Position numbers and translations under genes: made by a program. The notes beneath the pieces were generated by a model that had not been told where the DNA came from, made no database searches, and worked only from the letters and a program-made list of their open reading frames with translations. Below are positions 1 to 8,611 of a stretch of 64,000 nt of DNA, piece by piece (the stretch's first letter is position 1; every line of letters starts with the position of its first letter). Source of the DNA: Hyphomicrobiales bacterium. Lineage in GTDB: Bacteria > Pseudomonadota > Alphaproteobacteria > Rhizobiales > Xanthobacteraceae. The stretch covers positions 1 through 64,000 of the forward strand of contig JAFKKH010000022.1 of NCBI GenBank assembly GCA_017305665.1. Reading direction: 5' to 3'.

Positions 1-1460
1 ATCGCGTCGACGATGTCGCTGTCCATCGAAGGACCGATGGCGCGTGGTCCGGCTTCACTCAAGGCCGCGAGGCCGGCCTGCTGCCGTTCCAGATGACGCA
101 GGATATCCTGCAGACCTTCCTCGACACGACCGAGATTGCCGGCGCCATGGCTGCTGGCCGTTTCGAGGCGCTCGAGCAACAGCGAGACCCGCTGCTCCAG
201 ATGCGCCAGCGCCGATGACGAGTCGTGGCCGACCGGGAGTTGGTCGAGGCGGTTGGACAGCGCGCGCACTGCGCCTTCGAGCTGCTCGGAATTGCCGCCT
301 GCGCTGGGGCGCTCGCGGGTTTCCAAAGTTGTCGTCAGCGCGGCAATGCGCTGTTCGAGCGCGGCGAACGAATCGCCGCGACCGTCGAGGCGGCCGAGCT
401 GGTCGACCTTCGACGACAGCATGTTGAGGTCGTCGCTGAGCCGCGCCAGCGTGTCGTTCGACGCGACGTTGGAAACAATGCCGCGAAGCGCGCCGATGGC
501 GCTTTCGAGCTGCTGCACCGTGCCGCTGTCGCCGCTGCTGCGGACGATGGTGTCGATCTTGGCGCCGAGATTGCGGATCGCCTCATCAAAGCCGGCGAGT
601 TGTTCGGCGGGTTTCAGCGAACGCAGAGCTTCATAAATCTCGTTGAGCGCGCGCTCGATATTCGCAAGCGTCTGACCATCGCTGCCATTCTGGCGGCTGT
701 CCTCGATGCGGCGCGCAAGCGAGCGGATTTCGTTCTCGATCGATTCGATCGCGTGGCGCGGCATCGCCTCGGTGATGGCGTGGCGAATCTCGGTAAGCTC
801 GCTGCGGAATGCGGCGATCGATTGCTCGATCCCGTCGGGACGCCGCAGCGACTCGATCTGGCTGGTGATATTGAACAGTTGCCGCTCGAGACCGGAAAAA
901 TCCGGCGCGGACGGCATTGGTGTCATGGCGGGAGTGATCGGCGGCGCGCCGCGCACGGCTGCGGCCCGCGCGGCGCCGTCGAGTTCATGCTGGCGCGCGG
1001 TGATTTCGGCGATCGCGAATTCGAGCGAGGCAGGATTGAGCGGCGGTGATGAGCTGTAGAGTTCAGCGGCGGCGCGTTCGACCCTGTTGACGCGGCGTTG
1101 CGCGTCCTCCGGCACAGGCTGTGCCGGCGTCGGTGTGGTGATACGCGCGAGCCGCGCATCGAGGCGCGAGATGGCGTCATTGAGCTGGCGGGCAACCGCG
1201 GGTTCGCCTTGTCTGGCCGGGCTCGACAACTGGTCGATCTGACGTGTGATGGAATCAAGCCGCTGATGGATGTCCGCGACGTCGGGTGTGCTCTGCGCCG
1301 TCGGCGGCTGTGCCGTGCGAAAATCCGGTATGGGCGCTTCGCCAACCGTCGAATTGAGCCAGTCTTTCAGGGACATGCCCGCACGCCGCGCGGCTGCCTC
1401 GGCCCGTTCGCGAACGGATGGTTCGATCCCGTCTACGCTCCACGATCCGCGCGAGTTCAT
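1..1460 (-). CDS. PodJ-like coiled-coil polarity protein (5' part, runs off left edge)
   Basis: The reverse strand is open without a stop from an ATG at 1460 to the window edge, giving about 486 residues. The N-terminus (MNSRGSWSVDGIEPSVRERA, then AARRAGMSLKDWLN) resembles the short ribbon-helix-like start found in Rhizobiales PodJ-like and SEL1/peptidoglycan-binding proteins. The rest is rich in Glu, Arg, Leu, Ser and Ala with heptad-like spacing (for example QLFNITSQIESLRR and ALEQRIAALTTTLE), as expected for long coiled coils. PodJ proteins are polar organisers with a cytoplasmic coiled coil, one membrane segment and a periplasmic SEL1/peptidoglycan-binding end. Those later parts would lie left of position 1 and are not visible, so the family call rests on the N-terminus and coiled-coil composition. 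A near-CtrA site lies upstream (1584-1600). The forward-strand open frames here are antisense shadows. Confidence 0.72.
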   Translation of the reverse strand, partial: MNSRGSWSVDGIEPSVRERAEAAARRAGMSLKDWLNSTVGEAPIPDFRTAQPPTAQSTPDVADIHQRLDSITRQIDQLSSPARQGEPAVARQLNDAISRLDARLARITTPTPAQPVPEDAQRRVNRVERAAAELYSSSPPLNPASLEFAIAEITARQHELDGAARAAAVRGAPPITPAMTPMPSAPDFSGLERQLFNITSQIESLRRPDGIEQSIAAFRSELTEIRHAITEAMPRHAIESIENEIRSLARRIEDSRQNGSDGQTLANIERALNEIYEALRSLKPAEQLAGFDEAIRNLGAKIDTIVRSSGDSGTVQQLESAIGALRGIVSNVASNDTLARLSDDLNMLSSKVDQLGRLDGRGDSFAALEQRIAALTTTLETRERPSAGGNSEQLEGAVRALSNRLDQLPVGHDSSSALAHLEQRVSLLLERLETASSHGAGNLGRVEEGLQDILRHLERQQAGLAALSEAGPRAIGPSMDSDIVDA

Positions 1461-1801
1461 GCTTTCGTCCGGTGTCCAACCCGGCGCATTGCTGCGCCTC
1501 CAGCGTCTCCTGCACGTCCCTTGAAGAAACAATCGAATTCGGCGCAGGTCGTCTGCCTCTGAGCCCCGACCTTTTCGTGTTAGGGTAAACAACGGGTTAA
1601 GGAGTGAGGCGGGCGGCCCCAAAAGTTAGTTTTTGACGAATTTGGCGAGGCCGCTGCCCGGTAGAGCCTGGGTGGCCTTCCCGATTGTTCTTAAATCGAT
1701 ATGCATCCTCTGATTGCATGAGGCATGCGGAACTTGCACGTTGCTGCGTTGCGAAATGTTCCTTACACCGGTGACCGCTTCCGCTGAACCATGAGGTCGA
1801 C
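1461..1801. other. Intergenic region between divergent podJ-like and acyl-CoA dehydrogenase genes
   Basis: These 341 bases separate two divergent genes, so promoters for both should lie here. I see no convincing coding frame. The only notable motif is the CtrA-like element at 1584-1600. The acyl-CoA dehydrogenase start is preceded by a weak GAGG (1791-1796 region) in front of ATG 1802. Confidence 0.6.
1584..1600 (-). promoter_or_regulatory. Candidate CtrA binding site upstream of the podJ-like gene
   Basis: Read on the reverse strand the bases are TTAA-CCCGTTG-TTTACC. This matches the CtrA consensus TTAA-N7-TTAAC apart from one base in the second half. It sits about 125-140 bases upstream of the podJ-like start. 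CtrA-family control of polarity genes is established in Caulobacter; its use here is inference from one imperfect motif. Confidence 0.35.
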
Positions 1802-3592
1802 ATGCCGAGTTACAAAGCCCCGCTGGAAGACGTCAGCTTCCTCCTGAACGATGTGTTCCAGTTCGACCGCTACAACAACCTTCCGGGCTTCAGCGATGCA
1901 TCGGCCGACGTGCGCGAGGCGATCCTCGGCGAAGCGGCCAAGCTCTCGGAAGAGATTCTGCAGCCGCTCAACCGTGTCGGCGACCTCGAGGGCTGCACCC
2001 GTCACGACGATGGCAGCGTGACGACGCCGAAGGGCTTCAAGGCAGCGTTCAAGCAGGTCGCCGAGGGCGGCTGGCTCGGGCTGTCGGCACCGACGGAATA
2101 TGGCGGGCAGGGCCTGCCGGTCACGCTGAGCCAGACCGTCGCCGAATTCCAGATCTCCGCCAATATGGCGTTCTCGATGTATGGCGGCCTTACCATGGGC
2201 GCGACGGCCGCGTTGCTGGTGCATGGCACGCCCGAACAGAAGAAGGCCTATGTGCCGAAGATGGTAGCCGGCGAATGGACCGGCACCATGAACCTCACCG
2301 AGCCGCAGTGCGGTACCGACCTTGGCCTTTTGCGTACCAAGGCGGTGAAGCAGGCGGACGGCAGCTACAAGATCACCGGCACCAAAATCTTCATCTCTGC
2401 CGGCGAGCACGATCTTGCCGACAACATCATCCATCTGGTGCTGGCTCGGATCGAAGGCGCGCCGGCCGGGATCAAGGGCGTCTCGCTGTTCGTCGTGCCC
2501 AAGGTGCTGGTCAATGCCGACGGCTCGCTCGGTGCGCGCAACGGGGTGTCGTGCGGCTCGATCGAGCACAAGATGGGCATTCACGGCAATTCCACCTGTG
2601 TGATGAACTACGACAACGCCACCGGCTGGCTGATCGGCGAAGAAAACAAGGGCATGCAGGGCATGTTCGTGATGATGAACGAGGCGCGGCTCGGCGTCGC
2701 CGTGCAAGGGCTCGCGCAATCGGAGGTCGCCTACCAAAACGCCGTTGCCTATGCGAAGGACCGCCTGCAGGGCCGCTCGCTGACCGGCGCGAAGGAGCCC
2801 GAGAAGGCCGCTGACCCGATCATCGTGCATCCCGACGTGCGCCGCACGTTGCTCACGATCCGGGCCTTCAACGAAGCCGCGCGGGCCATGGTGGTGTGGA
2901 CCGCGCTCAAGAGCGACGTCGCCCATCGTTCGAACGATCCGAAGGATCGCCAGGCCGCCGACGATCATCTGGGCCTGATGACGCCGATCCTGAAGGGCGT
3001 GCTCACCGACGTCGGTTTTGCCAACACCGTGCTGGCGCAGCAGATGTTCGGCGGTCACGGCTACATCGCCGAAAACGGCATGGAGCAGTTCGTGCGCGAT
3101 GCGCGCATCGCCATGATCTATGAGGGCGCCAACGGCATCCAGGCGCTCGATCTCGTCGGCCGCAAGCTGCCGCGCGACGGCGGCCGCGCCTCGATGGCGT
3201 TCTTCGGCGAGGTCGGCGCGTTTGCCAAGGACCATGGCGGCGACGAGGCGATGAAGCCATTTGTCGCACCGCTCTCCGCCGCGCTCGGTCACCTGCAGCA
3301 GGCCACGATGTGGCTGATGCAGAACGCGATGACCAAGCCGGACAACGCCGGCGCCGCTGCGACCGACTACATGCAACTCGCGGGCCTCGTGGTGCTGGGT
3401 TACATGTGGGCGCGGATGGCGAAAGTCGCGCAGGACAAGATTGCTGCGGGCGACAAGTCATCCTATCTCACCACAAAGCTCGTCACTGGACGTTTCTTCA
3501 TGGAACGGATGTTGCCCGAGACGGCGCTGCATCTCGCGCGCATCCAGACCGGATGCGCGACCACGATGGAGTTGCCGGCGGACGCGTTCTGA
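1802..3592 (+). CDS. Acyl-CoA dehydrogenase (FadE/DmdC-type, about 600 residues)
   Basis: This is a 596-residue flavin-dependent acyl-CoA dehydrogenase. It would oxidise an acyl-CoA to the trans-2-enoyl-CoA and pass electrons to electron-transfer flavoprotein. The N-terminus (PSYKAPLEDVSFLLNDVF) and the length are typical of the large ACAD subgroup that includes phenylacyl-CoA and methylmercaptopropionyl-CoA dehydrogenases. The FAD-binding middle domain is visible as MNLTEPQCGTDLGLLRTKA. The candidate catalytic base is Glu441 in IYEGANGIQALDLVGRKL. The C-terminal extension beyond about residue 480 belongs to this subgroup. Thiolase and hydratase/dehydrogenase genes follow on the same strand, so it forms a beta-oxidation operon. 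The exact chain-length preference cannot be read from the sequence. Confidence 0.93.
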   Translation: MPSYKAPLEDVSFLLNDVFQFDRYNNLPGFSDASADVREAILGEAAKLSEEILQPLNRVGDLEGCTRHDDGSVTTPKGFKAAFKQVAEGGWLGLSAPTEYGGQGLPVTLSQTVAEFQISANMAFSMYGGLTMGATAALLVHGTPEQKKAYVPKMVAGEWTGTMNLTEPQCGTDLGLLRTKAVKQADGSYKITGTKIFISAGEHDLADNIIHLVLARIEGAPAGIKGVSLFVVPKVLVNADGSLGARNGVSCGSIEHKMGIHGNSTCVMNYDNATGWLIGEENKGMQGMFVMMNEARLGVAVQGLAQSEVAYQNAVAYAKDRLQGRSLTGAKEPEKAADPIIVHPDVRRTLLTIRAFNEAARAMVVWTALKSDVAHRSNDPKDRQAADDHLGLMTPILKGVLTDVGFANTVLAQQMFGGHGYIAENGMEQFVRDARIAMIYEGANGIQALDLVGRKLPRDGGRASMAFFGEVGAFAKDHGGDEAMKPFVAPLSAALGHLQQATMWLMQNAMTKPDNAGAAATDYMQLAGLVVLGYMWARMAKVAQDKIAAGDKSSYLTTKLVTGRFFMERMLPETALHLARIQTGCATTMELPADAF

Positions 3593-3670
3593 TCCGGCGC
3601 TTGCGATTTGGTTCGCCATTCCGGACCGGAGTGGCTTATATATGACAGATATCATCCCAAGGAGGGCGTC

Positions 3671-4879
3671 ATGCCTGAAGCCTACATCTACGATCACGTC
3701 CGCACCCCGCGCGGCAAGGGCAAGTCGGATGGCTCGCTGCATGAAGTGACCGCGCTGGCGCTCGCCACCGCGCCGCTGAAGGCGATCAAGGAGCGCAACA
3801 ACCTTCAGGCAAACGTGGTCGATGACGTGGTGCTCGGCGTGGTCGATCCGGTCGGCGAGGCCGGCGGCGACATCGCGCGCTTCGCGGCGCTCGAAGCCGG
3901 GCTCGGTCAGGACGTGCCCGGTGTGCAGATCAGCCGCTTCTGCGCGTCCGGCCTCGATGCCGTGAATTTCGCGGCAGCGCAGGTGATGGCCGGCCAGCAC
4001 GAACTGACCATTGGTGGCGGCGCCGAGTCCATGAGCCGGGTCGGCATCATGTCGTCGGGCGCGGCGTGGCCGATGGATCCGGCGATCGCGCTGCCGTCGT
4101 ATTTCCTGCCGCAGGGCATTTCCGCCGACCTGATCGCGACCAAGTACGGTTTCTCGCGTGACGATGTCGACGCCTATGCGGTCGAAAGCCAGAAGCGCGC
4201 CGCGAGCGCGTGGGAAAAGGGCTACTTCAAGAACTCGATTATCCCGGTGAAGGACATCAACGGCCTCACCATTCTCGACCGCGACGAACATATGCGGCCG
4301 TCCACGACCATGCAGTCGCTGGCGTCGCTGCAGCCGTCGTTCGAGGCGATGGGCGCCATGGGCGGCTTCGATGCGGTGGCGGCCCAGTCGCATCCCGAAG
4401 TCGAGAAGGTGACGCACGTCCATCACGCCGGCAATTCGTCGGGGATCGTCGATGGCGCGGCGGCTGTCCTGATCGGCAGCAAGGAGGCCGGCGCCAAACA
4501 CAATCTCAAGGCCCGCGCAAAGATCAGGGCGTTCGCCAATATCGGCTCCGAGCCTTCGATCATGCTGACCGGTCCGGTCGATGTGACCAAGAAGGTGCTG
4601 GAGCGCTCCGGCATGAAACTGTCGGACATCGATCTGTTCGAGCTGAACGAGGCCTTCGCCTCCGTCGTGCTGCGCTATATCCAGGCTTTCAACATCGACA
4701 ACGCCAAGATCAACGTGAACGGCGGCGCCATCGCCATGGGTCATCCGCTCGGCGCGACAGGCGCGATGATTCTGGGCACCGTGCTCGACGAACTCGAGCG
4801 CACCGGCAAGTCCACTGCGCTTGTGACGCTGTGCATCGGCGGCGGCATGGGCACCGCGACCATCATCGAGCGGGTGTAG
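3671..4879 (+). CDS. fadA: Acetyl-CoA C-acyltransferase (thiolase)
   Basis: This is a 402-residue thiolase that cleaves 3-ketoacyl-CoA with CoA to release acetyl-CoA, the last beta-oxidation step. The start at ATG 3671 is preferred over upstream in-frame codons because AAGGAGG lies directly before it and the protein then begins [18 protein letters not shown], a normal thiolase N-terminus. The catalytic residues are all present: nucleophilic Cys91 in [11 protein letters not shown], His358 in [11 protein letters not shown], and Cys388 in [11 protein letters not shown]. It lies 78 bases after the acyl-CoA dehydrogenase and 15 bases before the multifunctional hydratase/dehydrogenase, consistent with one operon. 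A biosynthetic thiolase (PhaA) is less likely given the neighbours. Confidence 0.95.
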   Translation: MPEAYIYDHVRTPRGKGKSDGSLHEVTALALATAPLKAIKERNNLQANVVDDVVLGVVDPVGEAGGDIARFAALEAGLGQDVPGVQISRFCASGLDAVNFAAAQVMAGQHELTIGGGAESMSRVGIMSSGAAWPMDPAIALPSYFLPQGISADLIATKYGFSRDDVDAYAVESQKRAASAWEKGYFKNSIIPVKDINGLTILDRDEHMRPSTTMQSLASLQPSFEAMGAMGGFDAVAAQSHPEVEKVTHVHHAGNSSGIVDGAAAVLIGSKEAGAKHNLKARAKIRAFANIGSEPSIMLTGPVDVTKKVLERSGMKLSDIDLFELNEAFASVVLRYIQAFNIDNAKINVNGGAIAMGHPLGATGAMILGTVLDELERTGKSTALVTLCIGGGMGTATIIERV

Positions 4880-4894
4880 GGACGGGATAGGCAC

Positions 4895-7108
4895 ATGACC
4901 TTCAAGAATTTCAAAGTTGAAACCGACGCCGACGGCATTGCGCTCGTCACTTGGGACATTCCCGGCAAATCGATGAACGTGCTGGATACCCAGACCATCG
5001 AGGAGCTCGGCGCCATCGTCGATCAGACCACCGCCGACGCGGCGGTGAAGGGCGTCGTCATCACCTCCGGCAAGGAGGCGTTTTCCGCCGGCGCCGATCT
5101 CTCCATGCTGGAGGGCATGAACAAGCTGTTCGCGGACACGGCCAAAGCAAAAGGCAGGGAAGCCGCTACCCAGATGTTGTTCGATGAGAGCCGCAAGCTC
5201 TCTCAGACGTTCCGCAAGTTGGAAACTTGCGGCAAGCCGTGGGTTGCCGCCATCAACGGCCTCGCGCTCGGTGGCGCTTTCGAACTGACGCTGGCCTGCC
5301 ATTACCGCGTCGCGTCGGACAACCCCAAAACCCGGCTCGGTCTGCCCGAGGTGAAGGTCGGCCTGTTTCCGGGCGGCGGCGGCACCCAGCGCCTGCCGCG
5401 CATGATGCCGGCACAGGATGCGCTGCCGCTGCTGCTCAAGGGCGACCAGATCAAGCTCGATAAGGCCAAGGCCGCGAACATCGTCGGCGCGGTGGTGCCT
5501 GCCGCCGATCTCATCAAGACGGCGAAGGACTGGATCAAGGCCGGCGGCAAGGCGGTCGCTCCGTGGGATGTCAAGGGCTTCAAGCTGCCGGGCGGCGCGG
5601 TCTATTCGGCGGCGGGCATGAATGTGTTCCCGCCAGCGAATGCGATCTATCGCAGCCAGACCTACGACAATTATCCGGCCGCGCGCGCGATCATGAGCTG
5701 TGTCTATGAGGGCCTGCTGGTCAACATCGACAACGGCTTGCGCATCGAGTCGCGTTACTTCGCGCACATCCTGCAGAGCAAGGAAGCGGCGGCAATGATC
5801 CGCAGCCTGTTCCTGTCGATGCAGGAACTGAACAAGGGTGCGCGACGCCCGCCAAACGTGCCGCCGACCAAGGTCAAGAAACTCGCCATCATCGGTGCAG
5901 GCTTCATGGGCGCGAGCGTCGGCTATGTCTCGGCGCGCGCCGGCATCGACGTGGTGCTGATCGATCGCGACCAGGCCAGCGCCGACAAGGGCAGGGCGCA
6001 TGCGCAGTCGGTGATCGATGATCTCATCAAGAAGGGTCGCGCCAAGGACGCCGACCGCGACGCGCTGATGTCGCGCATCACCGCGACGGCCGACTACGCC
6101 GCGATCTCCGATTGCGATCTCGTCATCGAAGCCGTATTCGAGGATCGCAAGGTCAAGGCCGAGACCTACGCCAAGGCGCAGCCGTATCTGCGCAAGGACG
6201 CGATCTTCGCCTCCAACACCTCGACCCTGCCGATCAACTCGCTGGCCGAGGAATTCAAGGATCAGTCGCGCTTCATCGGCATCCATTTCTTCTCGCCGGT
6301 CGAGAAGATGATGCTGGTCGAAACCATCCTCGGCAAGAATACCGGTGACGTCGCCATCGCCACCGCGCTCGACTACGCGCGCCAGATCGGCAAGACGCCG
6401 ATTCTGGTCAACGACTCCCGCGGCTTCTTTGCCAACCGCTGCGTGCTGCGCTTCACCGCCGAAGGGCTCGAGATGCTTGCGGAGGGCGTGCCGCCGGCGA
6501 TGATCGAGAACACGGCGAAAATGGCCGGGATGCCGGTCGGGCCGCTGTCGTTGTCGGATGAGGTAGCGCTCGACCTCGTGCTCAAGATCATGAAAGCGAC
6601 GGAGGCCGATCTCGGACCCAACGCCATCGATCAGACGCAGAAGAAACTGATGGTCGAAATGGTCGAGAAGCAGGGCCGCTTTGGCCGCAAGAACGGCAAG
6701 GGCTTTTACGACTATCCGCCGAAGGGGCAGGGCTCAAAGGCGCTCTGGCCGGGCCTCGATGCGCTGCGGCCAAAGAAGCTCGATCCCGACACCCTCGATG
6801 TCGAGGAATTGAAGCAGCGCTTCCTCGTGGTGCAGGCGGTGGAAGCCGCACGTACGGTCGAGGATCACGTGATCACCGATCCGCGCGAGGCAGACGTCGG
6901 CTCGATCCTCGGTTTCGGCTTCGCGCCGTTCACCGGAGGCACGCTGTCCTATATCGACTTCATGGGAACAAAAAACTTCGTCGATCTCTGCCACAAGCTC
7001 GAAGCGAAATACGGTTCGCGCTTCACCCCGCCAAAACTGCTGGTCGAGATGGCGGCGAAGGGTGAGACCTTCTACGGTCGTTTCGTCCCGAAGAAGGCCG
7101 CGGCGTAA
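4895..7108 (+). CDS. fadB: Fused enoyl-CoA hydratase / 3-hydroxyacyl-CoA dehydrogenase
   Basis: This 737-residue bifunctional protein carries out the two middle steps of beta-oxidation. Residues about 1-190 are a crotonase domain, with oxyanion-hole segment [15 protein letters not shown] and the catalytic-Glu region [19 protein letters not shown]. From about residue 327 comes the NAD-binding Rossmann motif [14 protein letters not shown], followed by the dehydrogenase active-site segment [15 protein letters not shown]. The C-terminal 3HCDH domains follow. The length suits FadB/FadJ-type trifunctional alpha subunits. It is last in the beta-oxidation operon, followed by a hairpin with a T-run. 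FadJ naming is equally possible. Confidence 0.95.
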   Translation: MTFKNFKVETDADGIALVTWDIPGKSMNVLDTQTIEELGAIVDQTTADAAVKGVVITSGKEAFSAGADLSMLEGMNKLFADTAKAKGREAATQMLFDESRKLSQTFRKLETCGKPWVAAINGLALGGAFELTLACHYRVASDNPKTRLGLPEVKVGLFPGGGGTQRLPRMMPAQDALPLLLKGDQIKLDKAKAANIVGAVVPAADLIKTAKDWIKAGGKAVAPWDVKGFKLPGGAVYSAAGMNVFPPANAIYRSQTYDNYPAARAIMSCVYEGLLVNIDNGLRIESRYFAHILQSKEAAAMIRSLFLSMQELNKGARRPPNVPPTKVKKLAIIGAGFMGASVGYVSARAGIDVVLIDRDQASADKGRAHAQSVIDDLIKKGRAKDADRDALMSRITATADYAAISDCDLVIEAVFEDRKVKAETYAKAQPYLRKDAIFASNTSTLPINSLAEEFKDQSRFIGIHFFSPVEKMMLVETILGKNTGDVAIATALDYARQIGKTPILVNDSRGFFANRCVLRFTAEGLEMLAEGVPPAMIENTAKMAGMPVGPLSLSDEVALDLVLKIMKATEADLGPNAIDQTQKKLMVEMVEKQGRFGRKNGKGFYDYPPKGQGSKALWPGLDALRPKKLDPDTLDVEELKQRFLVVQAVEAARTVEDHVITDPREADVGSILGFGFAPFTGGTLSYIDFMGTKNFVDLCHKLEAKYGSRFTPPKLLVEMAAKGETFYGRFVPKKAAA

Positions 7109-7133
7109 TCACGCAATATCAAATTGAGGCGCG

Positions 7134-7168
7134 ATGGCCGGGCATTGTCCCGGCCATTCACGTTTTTA
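7134..7168 (+). terminator. Rho-independent-type terminator after the beta-oxidation operon
   Basis: A perfect 9-base stem (ATGGCCGGG, 7134-7142, pairs with CCCGGCCAT, 7149-7157) with a 6-base loop is followed by CACG and TTTTT (7163-7167). It lies 25 bases after the fadB stop, in a convergent gap with the GST gene. The GGCCGGG core also resembles dispersed repeats common in Bradyrhizobiaceae, so it may be both. Confidence 0.55.
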
Positions 7169-7192
7169 ACTCGAGAGATATTCAGGACGTGG

Positions 7193-7242
7193 ATGCCCGC
7201 GACATCTGCGCGAAGACGCGCTTCGCGCTTTAGCGCGGGCAT
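7193..7242. repeat. Nested inverted repeat, REP-like element
   Basis: Outer arms ATGCCCGCG (7193-7201) and CGCGGGCAT (7234-7242) pair perfectly. Inside them, GCGCGAAG (7208-7215) and CTTCGCGC (7221-7228) form a second perfect stem. The whole can fold into one long imperfect hairpin in the gap between fadB and gst. It looks like a dispersed repetitive extragenic palindrome, but only one copy is visible here. Confidence 0.55.
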
Positions 7243-7278
7243 GACGAATTTTTTCGATTCCACCCCCACAAAGGGGAA

Positions 7279-7893
7279 TTACGCCGCCTTCAGCAGGCCT
7301 TCCTTGGTCAGCGCTTCCTGCACCTTCGGCCGCGCCTCGACGCGCGCCTTGAACGCCGTCAGGTTCTTGAGGCCGGAGAGGTCCAGGCCGGTGCGGTCGG
7401 CCCATTTCAGCATCACGAACAGATAGCCGTCGGCCACCGAGAATTGCTTGCCCATCAGGTAGTCCTGGCCGGCGAGTGCGCCATCGAGATACTTGAACTT
7501 GCCCATCAGCCGGTCCTTGAAGAAGGCCTTGGTCTCGTCGGTCAGCGCCGGCTGAAACAGCGGGCTGAAATTCTTGTGCAGTTCGCCAGTGATGAAGTTG
7601 AGCCACTCCTGCAGCCGGTAGCGTTCGGTGCTGCCGTTGGCGGGGGCGAGGTTTTTGCCGGCGGCCTTGTCGGCGATCATCTGCACGATGACCGGGCCTT
7701 CGGTCAGCAACTCGCCGTTGTCGAGGCCGAGCGCCGGCACCTGGCCCTTGGGATTGACCTTGAGATAGTCGTCGCCGTTCTCCAGCTTCTTGGCTTTGAG
7801 ATCGACCTTCACCAGATCGTAGGGGAGGCCGGCTTCCAGAAGCGCGATATGGGGAGACAGCGAGCAGGCTCCGGGCGAATAGTAGAGCTTCAT
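7279..7893 (-). CDS. gstA: Glutathione S-transferase, beta-class-like
   Basis: This is a 204-residue cytosolic GST. The start at 7893 is set by an AGGAGG ribosome site just upstream and gives MKLYYSPGACSLSPHIALLE, the classic bacterial beta-class start with Cys10. The thioredoxin-fold N-domain with the cis-proline segment (NPKGQVPAL) spans about 1-80 and the all-alpha C-domain follows, with KQFSVADGYLFVML. It conjugates glutathione to electrophiles or acts as a thiol reductase. It is transcribed divergently from a MarR-type regulator across an operator-like inverted repeat (7937-7986), which suggests induction by an electrophile or aromatic ligand. Its true substrate is unknown. Confidence 0.93.
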   Translation of the reverse strand: MKLYYSPGACSLSPHIALLEAGLPYDLVKVDLKAKKLENGDDYLKVNPKGQVPALGLDNGELLTEGPVIVQMIADKAAGKNLAPANGSTERYRLQEWLNFITGELHKNFSPLFQPALTDETKAFFKDRLMGKFKYLDGALAGQDYLMGKQFSVADGYLFVMLKWADRTGLDLSGLKNLTAFKARVEARPKVQEALTKEGLLKAA

Positions 7894-7936
7894 GGGACAG
7901 GTCCTCCTGTGGATCATTGGTTTGGAGCAATTGATG

Positions 7937-7986
7937 ACTAAATGCAGGTGCATGGAATAGTCAAGATTGATGCATGTGCATTTAGT
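7937..7986. promoter_or_regulatory. Divergent operator for MarR regulator and GST
   Basis: Two 17-base arms face each other: ACTAAATGCAGGTGCAT (7937-7953) and the complement of ATGCATGTGCATTTAGT (7970-7986), with two mismatches. Each arm contains its own small palindrome ATGCA-N2-TGCAT (7942-7953 and 7970-7981), spaced 28 bases start to start. The element lies midway between gst and marR starts. This is the classic layout for a MarR dimer pair controlling itself and its neighbour. Confidence 0.65.
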
Positions 7987-8014
7987 GCGGTACACTTCCG
8001 CCGGGACATGATCT

Positions 8015-8515
8015 ATGGGCGTTGCCATGAAACGCAAACCCTCGACCGAGGCGACCGCCGCCTGGATCCGCTTGATGCGGGTGCAGAGCCGGGTCCTCGA
8101 TGCCGTGGAGCAAGAATTGAAAAAGGCCGGCTTTCCGCCGCTCGCCTGGTATGACGCGCTGCTCGAGCTGTCGCGTGCGCCGTCGGGCGAACTCCGGCCA
8201 GTCGAACTGGAAAAGCAGATGCTGCTGCCGCAGTATTCGACCTCGCGCCTGATCGACCGCCTTGTCGACGAAGGTCTCGCTGCGCGGCGCGAATGCAAGG
8301 TCGACAAGCGCGGTCAATTTGTCGAAATTACCGATATGGGCCGCGAGCTGCAGAAAAAGATGTGGCAGGCCTATTCGACAGCGATCGAAAAGCATGTCGG
8401 CTCAAAATTGTCCGATGCCGATGCGGTCAAACTGTGCGGATTGCTCGACCGGCTCGGTTGCGCCTGCAGCGAAGCCCATGGGCTTGCTGTCAGGGACGTC
8501 GCGTCCGCGCGATGA
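8015..8515 (+). CDS. MarR-family transcriptional regulator
   Basis: This 166-residue winged-helix protein has the MarR architecture: an N-terminal dimerisation helix (ATAAWIRLMRVQSRVLDAVEQ), a helix-turn-helix near 60-100 (PVELEKQMLLPQYSTSRLIDRL), and the wing with DKRGQFVEITDMG, then a C-terminal dimerisation helix. MarR proteins usually repress and release DNA on binding a small ligand or on cysteine oxidation. Two cysteines near the C-terminus (GCACSEAH) could be redox-sensitive, but that is speculation. It is divergent from gst with a shared operator. ATG 8027 (MKRKPSTEA) is an alternative start 4 codons downstream. Confidence 0.9.
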   Translation: MGVAMKRKPSTEATAAWIRLMRVQSRVLDAVEQELKKAGFPPLAWYDALLELSRAPSGELRPVELEKQMLLPQYSTSRLIDRLVDEGLAARRECKVDKRGQFVEITDMGRELQKKMWQAYSTAIEKHVGSKLSDADAVKLCGLLDRLGCACSEAHGLAVRDVASAR

Positions 8516-8611
8516 TATCCCCCTCACCTCTCACGACAGCGGATCACGCGATCCGCAGTCTTTCCCGACACCGCGTGCGTTCGATCGAAACGCCAGACAT
8601 CCGGATTTTCC

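Noticed and set aside
225-1049. Forward-strand open frame of 274 codons
   Set aside because: It lies antisense to the PodJ-like gene, whose N-terminus and coiled-coil composition are convincing; the forward frame has shadow composition (Arg, Ala, His, Asp) and no family match.
1763-3376. Long reverse-strand frame over the acyl-CoA dehydrogenase
   Set aside because: Shadow of a high-GC coding gene; His/Arg/Gly-rich with no recognisable domain.
3458-6286. 942-codon reverse-strand frame under thiolase and fadB
   Set aside because: Antisense shadow; spans two well-supported genes and has repetitive His/Arg/Asp/Gly composition.
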